A stretch of 64,000 nucleotides of DNA from Dreissena polymorpha (lineage: Eukaryota > Mollusca > Bivalvia > Myida > Dreissenidae): contig NC_068359.1 of assembly GCF_020536995.1 (NCBI RefSeq), positions 106,525,257 to 106,589,256 of the forward strand, read 5' to 3'. Position numbers and translations under genes: made by a program. Numbering within the stretch: position 1 is the first letter of the stretch; every line of letters begins with the position of its first letter. Of this stretch, positions 25,139 through 38,700 are shown in pieces. Below the pieces are notes generated by a model that saw only the letters and a list, made by a program, of their open reading frames with translations, was not told the origin of the DNA and made no database searches.

Positions 25139-27589
25139 TTATATAATGTAACGTTAGTATTGATGGTTATAGTATGCTTCATACCAGTATGTAACGTTGG
25201 TATTGATGGTTACAGTATGCTTCATACCAGTATGTAAAGTTAGTATTGATGGTTATAGTATGCTTCATACCAGTATGTAACGTTACTGTTGGTGGTTATT
25301 ATTGGCTTCATACCAGTATGTAACGTTAGTATTGATGGTTATTGTTGATTTTATACCAGTATGTAACGTTGGTATTGATGGTTATTGTTGGCTTCATACC
25401 AGTATGTAACGTTTTCTATTGATGGTTATAGTATGCTTCATACCAGTATGTAACGTTAGTATTGATGGTTATTGTTGGCTTTATACCAGTATGTAACGTT
25501 GGCATTGATGGTTATTGTTGTCTTCATACCAGTATGTAACGTAAGTATTGATGGTTATTGTTGGCTTCATACCAGTATGTAACGTAAGTATTGATGGTTA
25601 TTGTTGGCTTGATACCAGTATGTGACGTAAGTATTGATGGTTATTGTAGGCTTTATACCTGTATGTAATGTTCGTATTGATTGTTATAGTAATGTTCATA
25701 CCAGAATGTTACATGGGTATTGATTGTTATTCACATCTGCTTAACTCCCTCAATCCTTTGTCACGGCGCCGATATAACGAACTCGGTAAATAATTAGACC
25801 ACTTACCATCATCCATATTTAATGTGCTAAAAATAATTTATAGTATAAGCAAACAAACAATTATGACTTAATATTTGAAACAATACTCGAGCCTTTTGAA
25901 GCGTCAGCAAAATTTTCGTGGGCGTCCTTCCATCATTTGCAACATTCTCGTCGGACCTGATATTTGTACCTGGGCACTTGGCAGCCCAAGATAGGTTTGA
26001 ACCGCAGTAAGGTTTCTGTATGTGGGAGCGAAGCCCGTCGCCAAGGTGATTTATTTATGCCTCCAAATTTCTAATTCCAAGTCTTGATCAAACATTAACA
26101 TATGTGTTCAAGCAACATTTATAGCATATTAATGATATAGTTCGAGTCTGATAAGATAGCTGTTCCCGCCTAATATAAATAGCACGGTCGAACCCAGTTT
26201 ATTATTTATTATTGATGAGACGCCGTGTCATGCAGAGTTCACACGAGAACTCCAGACTTAAAAGTGACAGTAAAGCTAGTTCTTAGAACTGCGAAACGTA
26301 AACTGTTGAGTGCATGTAAATGGTGCTATACAGTGTGTTAACCCAATATCTTTGTTTATTGTATCCGATTTATAACATATGATTGCTCCTATTGGAAACA
26401 TAGCTTATAACCATAACGACGTGCACGCAAATAAGTTCGTTTGTGATTAGAACATTCCTTTCGATTGCTGTCTTCAGCCGTAAATATTTGGTTGATAGCT
26501 GTGATTTATGGAGTTCGTTTTGGTGGCCAAGACCACCGGTAGATATACTTGTGTATACAATTTATATTATAAATGAATGCATCCTTGATGAACCATTCGG
26601 TCACAAATCATACTTCCACATACAGTCCCGATGATAGAAGACACTGTTGCGTTTACATGCTCGATAAAAGCTTCTTGTAGCATCATAATGCGCGCCAATC
26701 AATCGTTCCCTGCTGTCTCAGATGTATTTGTAGCAACTTGGTTTGCACCGAACCGCGTTGACCATCTAGATAAGCTTCCGTGTTTCCGTCCAATTCTAAT
26801 GCAGTTCACAGTTTGCAAAAATGCGAATATTCTGTACATCTGCACGTATATCCTGGTGGTCATTGATTTGCCATGAATACAAATATGTAAAACTCTTGCT
26901 TATGATAAAAATTTCGCGAAGGAAACTGGGCACCATTTTGTAAACGACTCCTTAGGGATGGATGGGTTGAGGTACTTAAAACGTCAGTTGTGCTCGCCAG
27001 CTCCGCATGCTAAGCCGACTGGGAGGCATGCTAGATCTCATGGTTCAACATATGGGGTCGTTACTTAGAACTGCTGCGATATGACATGATCACCACGGAT
27101 AACATGGTGTTGAAATACATTTGAAAGTACTGTTAATGATTTATGGTAATCCCCAACTGCGCATTGTAATGAACTTATCCCTGATTAACCGTCTGTTATC
27201 GGTTTCTAATCGGACAATGCTTTCTGATTGACTCTGAATAGTTTCGCACATATGGTCGATTACTGTTGATCAAATATTAGCCCTGCGGTGAAAGTAGTAC
27301 ATTAGTTGTAATTGATGTCTGTCAAGCTGTTACAGCCTCTGTCAATATAGACCTGAGTACTCGGTGTGGCGGTCCGCCAGTGTTCTGTGGCTCGGAAACG
27401 CCTCACACTCCGCACGCGTCCCCGGTTCGAACTATTAGCTACAATTGGTCAAGTGCGTGCATATTTTCAACTTAAACCTCGGTATATACAGATGGACATA
27501 GTGCTGTTGTGATCATGTACGCGGGTCCAGTATCATAGACTGTTCCAAAGTTGAGAATCAGCTTTTAAATAATAAGCTCAATAATATAA

Positions 27590-27821
27590 CCCGCGTTCTG
27601 GAAATACAGGGCTAAATGCATGTGCGTGGAATGTGTTCTAGGTTACCTTTTGCAGTCTGGGGCGACACTTCCCGTCGAGACTGGATTTTCGTTTAGAAGA
27701 ATTTTTAGAACAAAAAAAGAGTGGAAAATTTCGTCCCTGAGAAGCATGTGCGGACTGCACAGGCTAATATAGGCGGACAATGTACGCACATGCATTAATT
27801 CCCGTTTTCCCAGAACGCGGC
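27590..27821. mobile_element. MITE with CCGCGTTCTGG ends
   Basis: Left end CCCGCGTTCTGGAAATACAG and right end, reverse-complemented, GCCGCGTTCTGGGAAAACGG pair over about 50 bp with shared GCATGTGCG inside. Flanks are TAA and TCA. A degenerate relative, without clear ends, lies at about 44427-44580 (GTGCGTAAAGTGTTATCCC). Confidence 0.7.
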
Positions 27822-28203
27822 TCACATGGTGTAACAAGTGAAACTCTAAAGGGTTCATTTATTACCAACGCCTCCCCTTTTCCGCTTGGCACGACCGCCA
27901 CAAAGTAACGTTTACGAAAATGGTAACACAAATATATATTTGAAAATGCTATATCGGTGGTTCAAATTTACAACCGCTTGTAGTCTCGTAAGCTAGTAAC
28001 ATGTTATAAATTCATAACATGGACCAATCAATGCAATTTATATATGTACTTAAATATTTATTGCAATTATTTTATGTTGACGTCCATACTTCAGTATGCA
28101 GCTGCACAATGCAATGTAGTGTGCCATTAAACACATATAATTAGTGTTAACGATGTTGCAATAATATGTTTTTTATTTGTCCATATGTTTTAATTCAATG
28201 TAG

Positions 28204-28363
28204 GCGGCTTGTGCGATCCAGCCGAGAGCATACACAGCCGCTGTCCCGAGGGTTTGATGAGCCAATACACCCCGCGTTCATCGTCCGGCTTTTGATCCAG
28301 AGTAATGTACAGGATGCAAACGCAGACCTGGAACTGAACCAGTGGATTTGTGATATAGCTTAA
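28204..28363 (+). CDS. Possible orphan terminal exon
   Basis: A TTCAATGTAG acceptor opens a GC-richer stretch that stays open to a TAA at 28361-28363, encoding RLVRSSREHTQPLSRGFDEP and further polar residues. Base composition differs from the AT-rich surroundings, which is why I list it. A second frame is open for 29 residues. It could be a cytoplasmic tail of the upstream cadherin-like gene, but the phase does not chain to my last exon and I recognise no family. Confidence 0.2.
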
Positions 28364-29253
28364 AACACATCTTGAAATGAAACCATGTAGTTTCCTAATC
28401 GCTCCACAGCATGATGAATTATAACATTACTTTGTTTAAAGGAGTAAAAATTGTCAATGGATCTTAAGAATGTGAAAAGCATTTGGGACACGTGTAATAA
28501 ATAACATTAATTATTGTGGCAGTACATCTTAATGTGTCCAATAACCGCCTGTTACGGTATTGGAAAATAACCCTCCGAACGTGGGTCATCCACATAGAAC
28601 AGTGATAGTCAATTATCCGCTGGGCCTGTCAATCAGGCGAGCAGGCTGAGTGACTGTCAGTTGATCTGCCTCCCTCCACCTGGAGCGATGAAAAGACGGA
28701 CGAGACTAAGTACGGTGCTATAGTTCCATGTGGGATGTATTTGGTTGCGTGAAGTACAGCTAATGTGCAACCGATCTAATTAAAACTGTGAATGCTTTTC
28801 GATTTGGCTGATTAATTTGATGAAATTTTGTGCATTGAATTTTCGATTTCTCTGAGGAAATTTTAACAGTGGAATGTATTCACAACTAGGTTCTGAGTAA
28901 AAAACAGTGCTATTTGAATTATTGTGGAGCTTATTCTATGGTGGCTGTTTTATAAAATACGCGCACATTTATATAATGCTATTGTTAAATGAAACAGTTT
29001 AATTTAAAACCAAGAACGAGTATAAAATAATAAAATGTTTAACTACATTCAAGAACGACTGTACCAAATTGTACAATGTGTTAGTGACTACGAAACATCA
29101 GGAAATTAACGTCATGCTTCAAAAGCCTCTTAGACGATAATTGAATTTGTTATCACCACGTACATTGCTTAATGTTCAATAATTATGTGCCGCAAGTACT
29201 GTGCAGATCGTCTCTAGGGGGCACTGTGCCATGTGTTTCGCGCTAGCAACGAT

Positions 29254-32200
29254 ATGGATTCCGGTCACGCGGTCTCCTGGATCATTCTGTCCCCCTTGGC
29301 TATCGTCACAGATGTTCTGGCTATTGTTGTTATCACGCACTACTTCCCTTTCTACCACGGAACTGATGTTACACTAATCTCCGTGCTGACGGCCATGCTG
29401 GGGAACGCTATGTTCGTGGTGCCGGTCCCCGCCGTGCGGACGCTGCTCGGGACTCCGTGGTCTCCGGCCCTCTGTCAGATGTACACGTGGTGCGCGCTTA
29501 CCTTCAGGGCGGCGCAGGTGTCCAGCCTGCTTGTGATGAGTATTAACTGGTCCACTTTACTCAAGTTGTCGGCGCAGAAGAAGAGATACGTGTCCACCAA
29601 GTACCTGAAGGTCACCGTCGTGTTTGTGTGGCTTTCTGCCGCTGTGTTCGGTCTCCTTCCGGTCATTGGCGTTGTTCAAAATGACTTTTATTCATACGAT
29701 ACATGTAAATTCCTTGGATTCAATCTGGGGTTAGGCTTTAGCCTGTTTTTCATCGTATACATTCCATTGGTGCTCATCGTGACATTAATCAGCAGTTGTG
29801 ACGCAGTGTGGCTCATAAAGCACATGAAGAAAATTGTTGAGGTCCGTGATCAGGCGGAGCGCGGCATACTCCCCATGCGTAACGGAAGTATGCCCCTGCA
29901 CGTGGGAGGCTCACAAACAGGACGGCGACAACGGCTCAAGTTTGCTTGGGAACTTAGTCATTTTTCGCTGATATTTACCATCTTGTCTTTCCTGGTGAAC
30001 CAAATACCTTACGCTGTAAGTAAATACTACTACTTGTATTGCGTCTTCTATCGCGACAATAACATCAATCACAACAGCTACTTTTACTACTACCTCTTTT
30101 ACATCTACCGGTATGTTTATTTCACTTGTTGTCATCTTTGATGATACACGCATCACCATAATGCATGTAAGAAAATGACATTTCTTTCTTAATCAGAAAA
30201 TCGCGAAGCCTAAGCCTTAAACGTTAAGTAGCCGATGCTCAGATATTTTTTTGCAGGATTTAATTGCACGACAACACGAATTAATTACACACATTTTCCA
30301 ATTAAGAAGACCTAGCGATATAGTGAAACATGTTTCTTAATGTTTGAATGATTGCTGCGCTAGTTGATGCATATAGTTTTAAAGTTATATCCCTATTCTT
30401 ATTCTGTAAGTCTAGTATTTTGTTCCAGGAATAGTTCGTAAACATAGTTATACTCACTGCTTGCGTTGGTTGGCAAAAAATCTTATTATTCACGTTTTAA
30501 TAACGATGTATTTCAAGCCCCCTAATCTGAAATAGTCTTTATATAAAAGCAAAGACATAAAGCGATATGCCTGTTTGGCTATAAACTATTGCAGATGATC
30601 CAAGGAACGCAACTCTTCAGTAACACGGATAGGACCGCTATGGAAGTTGTTTCCATTTACTTGGTGGCCTTGGAGGCCCTTCTGGCACCCCACGCGCTAT
30701 GGTTGCTTTGCCAACGCTACCGACACGCCCTTTCGTACCAGTGGAACGCCTACATACTGCGAAACAAAGCTATTCACGAGATAGGTAAAGCGATGTATGA
30801 GCAATATGATTTAATTATGTTGTTAATGAAAATTTGATAGTTACGGAAGTTAAAGAAAGTATCGACCGGTACTGAAGTAATGCATATGTACAAATTCATC
30901 AATTATAATTAATGCATGAACTATAATAATGAAACGAACACAAATAAATGGAACAAATGCCAATAATGTAACCAGATAAAAAAATAACCATGGGTTTATA
31001 ATGTGATATACCGGTGCACCATTTTTGTCAGATGTTCATATTTTTCTAACTTTTGTGTACCAGAGCCAGAGGCGTGTGTGCTTCAGTCATATATCTGCCG
31101 CGAAAAGGACCTAGCCTCCCTTCTGCCGTCTCGACCCCAGTCCGCCGCGGGTAGGAGTATGACGGGAACTATCAGGTCTACCAAGTCAGAGGTCATCGAC
31201 CGAACGCACGTGAACGGGAACTCGCGCCGCTCCCAAATGGACATCTTCCATTTACACACCATGACCCCCGTGTTAACGCGAGACTCCAACGGGAAGGTGA
31301 GCAGCGATGTTCACGTGGAGCGACCGCTGTCCATATATGACGAGAGGCCAATAGACGTGGGAGGGCTTGACTTGCAGCTTGTGGACCCGCGAGAGTACAG
31401 TTCAGATGTGGAGCGACCTCGAAACTCACGAGTCGATCTTCAAAAACAGGACGTCCGGCGGTCAGCTAGCAGCATCTCGCGGCAAAACTGGAGAGACAAT
31501 CTGAGGAAGAAGCAGTTACCCCCGATATTTATTAACAAAGGATTCGACACAAGCGACAAGTCACCCGTTGATAACCGCAGCAAAGCAGGTATATTGGAGA
31601 GGGCAGCGAATGCAAACAGAAGCGCGAACTCCAATCACTTCTACATGTCGAGCGACTATCACCCTGACTACTTGACGGACAGCCTTCCCCGTAAGCAGTT
31701 CGCTAAGACAATGTCATGTGAGAGCGAGCCCGGGGAGCCTTATCGGTTTGAGGATATCGAAGAAGTTCTCAACTCTGATAACGAAGCAGGCGACGCCGCG
31801 CTCGCAACCAGTGACCAAGTGACAAGGAATACTCAGTTTACAACGTTTAAAGGTGCAACGCTACCGAACCAAAACCCCGGTGTACGCGAGATGACACATA
31901 TGTACGGTACATTCCATGATCTCAGTTGCCCCATGAGGGACAACGAGGAGGTCGAATTTGACAATGACGTTATTGCAATCGACGAAATTGACAAAGGCAG
32001 AGATACTGTGGCCATCAAGGTACCAACAAATGTCAGATACGATAAACAATATCAGACGTTAGCCAGCTTTAAACCAGATGATAATTGTGAATATATAGAT
32101 GGAGTAAAGGGTCATAATAACACATTTACGGATAATAAGTCATTTATACGTCCGTTTGTAAGTAGATACAACACATCTGGGGCTAATGCAACCGGAGATA

Positions 32201-33303
32201 ACTGCACGATTTCCGTTACAGGAAACCCATCCAGGTCAATGACGTCTGCAGGTTATCATCCAGCAACAAGTTACGGTGGTGACATTAGTGTAGACGACGA
32301 AAACCTTAGTTCCGGAAGTAACGCAAGTGACGCAAGTGTGACCATCCAGGCTTACGCAGGGGAATCCCGGCGCAGAGTCTGGATGGACGACTACAATGAG
32401 TTTCAGTCGGACCAGGGAGACCTGCTGATGGAGGATTCCACGCTACAAAACAGCGCCGGTCAGGTCGAGAAGTACGATTCCAAATATCCCGATGCTCCCC
32501 ACAGCGAACTGTCCACGCCGGTGTCGTCTGTGTTTGACGACGAGACGGACCGCGGCTTCGAGGAGGCTCTGGACATGCACGTCAACTCGAGCCCGCTGTT
32601 GTATGGCACTATAGGCAGGTTCTTCGAATCTATAGAGGAGGAGCCGGAAGATCTAGCCAGTTCCGGTGGCTCGAATCCCTTTACTAGCAGCACCAGCGGG
32701 GACGACTTCCGGACACTGGCTGTGGTTTCCAGGAACTCGAACTCACGGACATCAAGCGTCACCAGCACGCACAGCAACACAAATCCATTTTCGGAAACCA
32801 ATTCACATGAAAATACAAAGATTGCCACGTATCACTCGCAACAGAACGATCAACAAATTTCAGAAGGAGTGGACTTCGAACTTGGTGCCTCTGGGTTTGC
32901 ATCCGGACAGAAAAGAGAAAAGCATAGTCGCTTTTCTGGGCAGCCGGATGTTGTCCCGGTCAAGGCAAACCCGTGGCCAAGTAAAAGTGATTCACAGCAG
33001 ACCTCAGAGGACATGGCATTTGAATCAGATTTTATTTCAGCGAGTCACGTTGGAAATCGAAAGGGAATCTCTGTCGCTGTAAGTGATTCGACTTGGAAAG
33101 CGACACACGGACAGAGTGCAGCCGGCGGTCGCCTTACGCTTAATCAAACTCCACATATGTCAGCTGCCAAGCCTGCCAGCAGTAAGCCTGTCCCGATGAG
33201 GGTACATTCGTTGGATCGACCTTCACCCCGACCAAAGCGTCACCCGCCCATGCGCGGGCATTCCTTCGAATTGCAACCAGATGTAAAACCTGCATTTTTC
33301 TAA
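29254..33303 (+). CDS. Atypical class A-like GPCR with long tail
   Basis: Three exons, 29254-30015, 30595-30784 and 31064-33303, join in phase (0, then 1 with a split GAG codon) to about 1063 residues. Seven hydrophobic helices are visible: residues about 9-31, 40-60, 76-100, 121-143, 158-185, 230-253 and 272-295, with Cys pairs expected between ALCQMYTW and YDTCKF. The layout, including the short N-terminus, is closest in feel to prostanoid-type receptors. The E/DRY position reads INWS and the NPxxY position reads APHALWL. The tail of about 745 residues is polar and low in hydrophobics. I chose ATG 29254 because the frame is closed by a TAG at 29215 and the earlier in-frame candidate is a GTG. 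Ligand unknown. Confidence 0.75.
31064..33303 (+). CDS. Receptor tail exon, disordered cytoplasmic region
   Basis: One 2.24-kb exon encodes almost all of the cytoplasmic tail and the stop. It is rich in Ser, Asp, Asn and Gly. Visible short motifs are two NPF tripeptides (GSNPFTSS and NTNPFSET), of the kind bound by EH-domain endocytic proteins. Near the end are two related basic-Ser motifs (PMRVHSLDRP and PMRGHSFELQ) that resemble kinase or 14-3-3 sites. The interpretation of these motifs is inference. The protein ends KPAFF. Confidence 0.75.
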
Positions 33304-34717
<1,414 letters not shown>

Positions 34718-35733
34718 CTATGGTTGCAAGCCTATCTGGTTGATCTGAAGATCTGTGAGGAAGGTCAGCTCCTTCTTACGGCGCCCCTGGTTGGTGCGCG
34801 GCCGGATGTTGTTCATCTCCTCGCCCGCGCGCTTCTCCAGCTCCTCGACCACGCCCTTCACCTTTCGGAAATAGGAGAACCAACTCGTACAGTACTCTAT
34901 CAAACACTACAGACAAGTAGTCTTGCGTCTATGCACCATTAATTTGTCTATTTATGGTTTTCAGTGTTTAACGAGTATTAAAGCCATGCCATGGTGTTCA
35001 TTAAACAAAGTTACTTCTACTGGGCAAGCTTAGATTGCAGCCATATCACGGTGATCATTAAACATACTCACATATCCTGGGCAAGTTTAGGCGCTATAAG
35101 CGGTTTATTTCCTTAAGCACACTAACACCTGAGTCAGTATCTTAAATGTAGTAGAGGCAAAGGTCGCTGCATGTATTAATTTGATAAATGTCATTTACGT
35201 ATTGCTGTGCTAATAGTTACCCAGATGTAAAATGTGGCACATCCGGCGCTCACGAGGCGCACTTGTTCGATGCTGAACTCCTTCAGAAGGTCCCTCGCTC
35301 CCATGGCCACCTCAAGGGGACAGGTCTCCAGCTGGAACTCCTGGATCTGCCGCTTGAGCGACTCCTTTCCGGTCCGCCCGAGTAGCGTCTGCACATTCTT
35401 CCATGTCTGTGAATGTATGAACATAAGCGTTTACAGTGATTGCATGCGTACGTGCGTGTGTGAAGAAAACGATGTTAATTTTACGCATAGGTTTGCAACT
35501 TTATATAAATTAGATCAATCTTATATAACCCTTTGTGCTAGAATATTCTGTCTATTCTATATACGTGTGTGTATGTTACCTTGGTGTCCTCCTCCCAGTG
35601 CCCCAGCAGCAGCAGCGTGGCCATCATGACTGTCTTCACGATGATAGGTGGCGCGCTGTAGCCGCGGATCTCCAGGATCGTCGACTGGTCCAGCGCCAGT
35701 ACGGCGTGCAGAAGCCGCTGGAGCTTCTTCAGT
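34718..35733 (-). CDS. Dynein-stalk-like C-terminal exons
   Basis: Exons 35733-35580, 35406-35221 and 34906-34718 encode about 175 residues. The string ILEIRGYSAPPIIVKTVMMA, then TWKNVQTLLGR, then LLKEFSIEQVRLVSAGCATF and YIWC, ends with a charged helix. This follows the order I know from dynein heavy chains: end of stalk helix 1 (EIKS...PP..V..VMEAV), the W.AA..L..D..FL stretch, then the VSKAA..LC.WV...Y..V motif that enters stalk helix 2. No AAA+ domain is present; the protein stops at a TAG after QINQIGLQP. Confidence 0.72.
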
Positions 35734-38700
35734 CTGCAGGTATAAAGCGCAGCAGTGCGACAGTGGTGTGGCTTATCGTGCATCGATAATACTGTGCAGT
35801 GACGATGCTTTTAGACGAGAAACGAATACAAGTTTTGACGTTGGTGATTGATGTTTGGCGAGCTGAGCGCGATAGTTTCGTTTAAAAAGTTGATTTCTGA
35901 ATAAAACAACACAGCTTTCAACATGAAGAAATGAAAATACGGTTTAACATATACCAATGACTTCCCAATTGTTAATCTTACTATCTAGCCGAGACGGAGT
36001 TCACCAGCACAGACCCATACAGTATTGACTACTCCCATTACTATACATTTGCGCACCGACCTGTCTAGGAGGCTCCTGGCCAGGGTCACCTCGTTGTGAA
36101 GGCGTTCCTCCAGGCCGGTCGCCTTCACCTTCTTCAAGGCTGCCTTCAGCTTTCGGGTGTCCTTGTCGCGTATCGCGATGATCAGTTCTACAACGTAACA
36201 AATGTTTGGTTTTAAAAAGGTCAATATAGCAATATAATGAGCATCATAATCTTACCCCTTAAAATAGGGAACAGTAACACGTGATTTCTCAATCTGATAA
36301 AATATCATATGCGTGTTCTTGCGCTTGTTTTTACTGTATTCATATAATATTCAATTGTAAATAAACATTTCCACTGTAAGCTGTACACATGTGTACCTAT
36401 CCTTAGCCCATACCTCTTTTAACGCTGATGAAAACGAGTTCCTTTTCGCCGTACATGATATCCGGCTCCACAGAGGCGATAGGCAGCTGTCGCATCTCAG
36501 TCAGCACGCGCTTCAGCTCCGGCGCGTTGCTCTCTTCGATGGACATGCGCATGCGCCTGCGCAGTATGTCCAGTGCGGTCTTTGCTGCAAACAGTAGCCT
36601 AGGTGTAACACACTTTCTTTAAAAACTAGAATAGTGTCCGTACGAAATACATTCTCCCACATTCTAAATTTGTCTGAAAACACCACAAATAGGATGAACA
36701 ATAAACAAAATATGATGGAGCTCAAACTCACATGCTGGTTAATATTTACGTAAAGTTTCATGAGCAATACTATTTGAGTAACGCCCGACACAAGTTTAAA
36801 GAGGTTGTTGCTTACAACTACGGCTGTATTGAAAATGTTTGAACCTAAATATGGAGGAGCGCAAGTGAACATACTGGTTAATATAACCCATGTATGCCTA
36901 GTGGACGCTCCCATCCTTCTAAGTTGGATCAATTTATTTCCAAAATTAGGGATGTCTTGTATATTTATTTCTATATTGAGAATATTTCTTCCAGAAATTC
37001 CTTTAAGCAAACAGCGCAGACCCTGATGAGACGCCACATTATGCGGCGTCTCATCTTGGTCTACGCTGTTTGCCAATGCCTTTTTTCTAGACGCTAGGCA
37101 TAAATGGGTTAAATGTATCGTTAATAAATTATGTCTGCAAATTCTACATGAACCAATCAAGCCAAAAAAATACACGAAAGCAAGTCTATAGCGGGGGGAT
37201 TGATCTTCGGATTTTCTGCCAATATACACAGATAGCAAAACATTCACTTGACACTATAATTCTTTCGAGTGATTAGTATTTAAGTATATAGGGACTAAAT
37301 TAAAATATTATTTTAAATTTGTAACATTTATGCATATAAGACTCTCGTACAATACAAGCCTTATCTGTGTTTCGAGAAATGTTACATTTCTTTACATATA
37401 ATACACTTTTAATTTGTAAAAGACAAATCTGAAAATGACCAGTGTGCCAATCGTGGCAAGTCGTTGAAATGGTTCACGAAAAGCTTATCATAATTTAAGA
37501 GGAAACTAAATATCATCACTACTGAAAAGCCATGCAGCATGCACCACCAAATAAAGAGCAATTACGTGACATTTAAACCAAGAGGTGTTTAATATAGTTT
37601 CAGCAGAAAAAAGGAAAAATATGGATATTTTTGTTAAATGAAGATACATCGAACGAGCTCAATTACAGTCTTGATACAGTTATTAAACAAAAATCAGTAA
37701 TAGTTGCCATTTTTATTCAGAACAATACGTTAGAAACATGACACCAAAGTACAGAATACCGTTAAGGCCATCGTTGTTACACATTACAATTCAGAGGGCG
37801 AGAATGCGTGAACGCGATAGTGCGATGGCGACAATGCGACAATACGATGACGACAGTGCGACAATACGATGGCGATAGTACGCTGGCGAGAAGGCGATAG
37901 TGCGATGACGACAATGCGATGACGACAGTGCGACAATACGATGGCGACAGTGCGATAGTACGATGGCGACAACGCGAGAATGCGAGAACGCTAGGGTACG
38001 ATGACGACAGTGCAATAATACGATGACGACAGTGCGGCAATACGATGGCGACAGTGCGATAGTACGATGGCGACAATTCGAATACGCGATAGTACGATGG
38101 CGACAATACGATGACGACAGTGCGACAATACGATGGCGACAATGCGTTAGTACGATGGCTACAACGCGATGATACGATGGCGACAGTACGATGTGACTAT
38201 CGCATTGTCGCCATCGTATTATTGCACTGTCGCCATCGTATTTTAGCACTGTCGCATTGTCATCATCGTACTATCGCGTTCTCGCATTCTCGCCATCGTA
38301 CTATTGCATCGTCGACATCGTATTGTTGCACTGTCGTCATCGTATTGTCGCATTGTCGCCAACGTACTATCGCGTTATCGTATTCTCGCCCTCTAGATTT
38401 TAATGTGTAACACGATGGTCCTAACGGTATTCCGTACCAACGTCAGATGATGCTTAAGTGCAAGCATTTTGTTTAAGTTGTAAATACGTGAACAATTAGA
38501 AATATCTATAGTTTGTTTTCGGGTTAATACTTTTTAAACACCTTTACGACAAAAATAACAAGCAGGTCGTTACTATTCGAACGCAGGCATATTATCGCCA
38601 TCAGACGCATCTTCATTAAGTAGAGGCTTAGTTGCCAGGAAAACAGATACGTGGTTCAAGAGAACGAAGGCTCATCTTCGTTAAGCATAGCTTCAGTTAC

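Larger units (their letters stand above)
21150..25745. repeat. 43-bp minisatellite array with two insertions
   Basis: Units of about 43 bp (TGTAACGTTAGTATTGATGG, then TTATAGTATGCTTCATACCA, then GTA) occupy about 21150-21545, 22525-23165 and 25140-25745. The gaps are two copies of one roughly 1-kb element. Because the copies enter the unit at different positions, they look like separate insertions into one array. Confidence 0.9.
25750..29230. other. Gene-poor interval before the receptor gene
   Basis: No confident gene. It contains an inverted-repeat element at 27590-27821, a possible tRNA-derived SINE remnant near 27375-27435, and one possible exon at 28204. Confidence 0.5.

Noticed and set aside
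27375-27435. tRNA-derived SINE head with GGTTCGAAC
   Set aside because: The B box is good but the A box is only approximate and no tail or second copy is visible in the window.
37777-38410. Open frames of 99-152 codons on both strands
   Set aside because: Produced by short tandem repeats of the fold-back element; Ser/Arg/Tyr cycles only.
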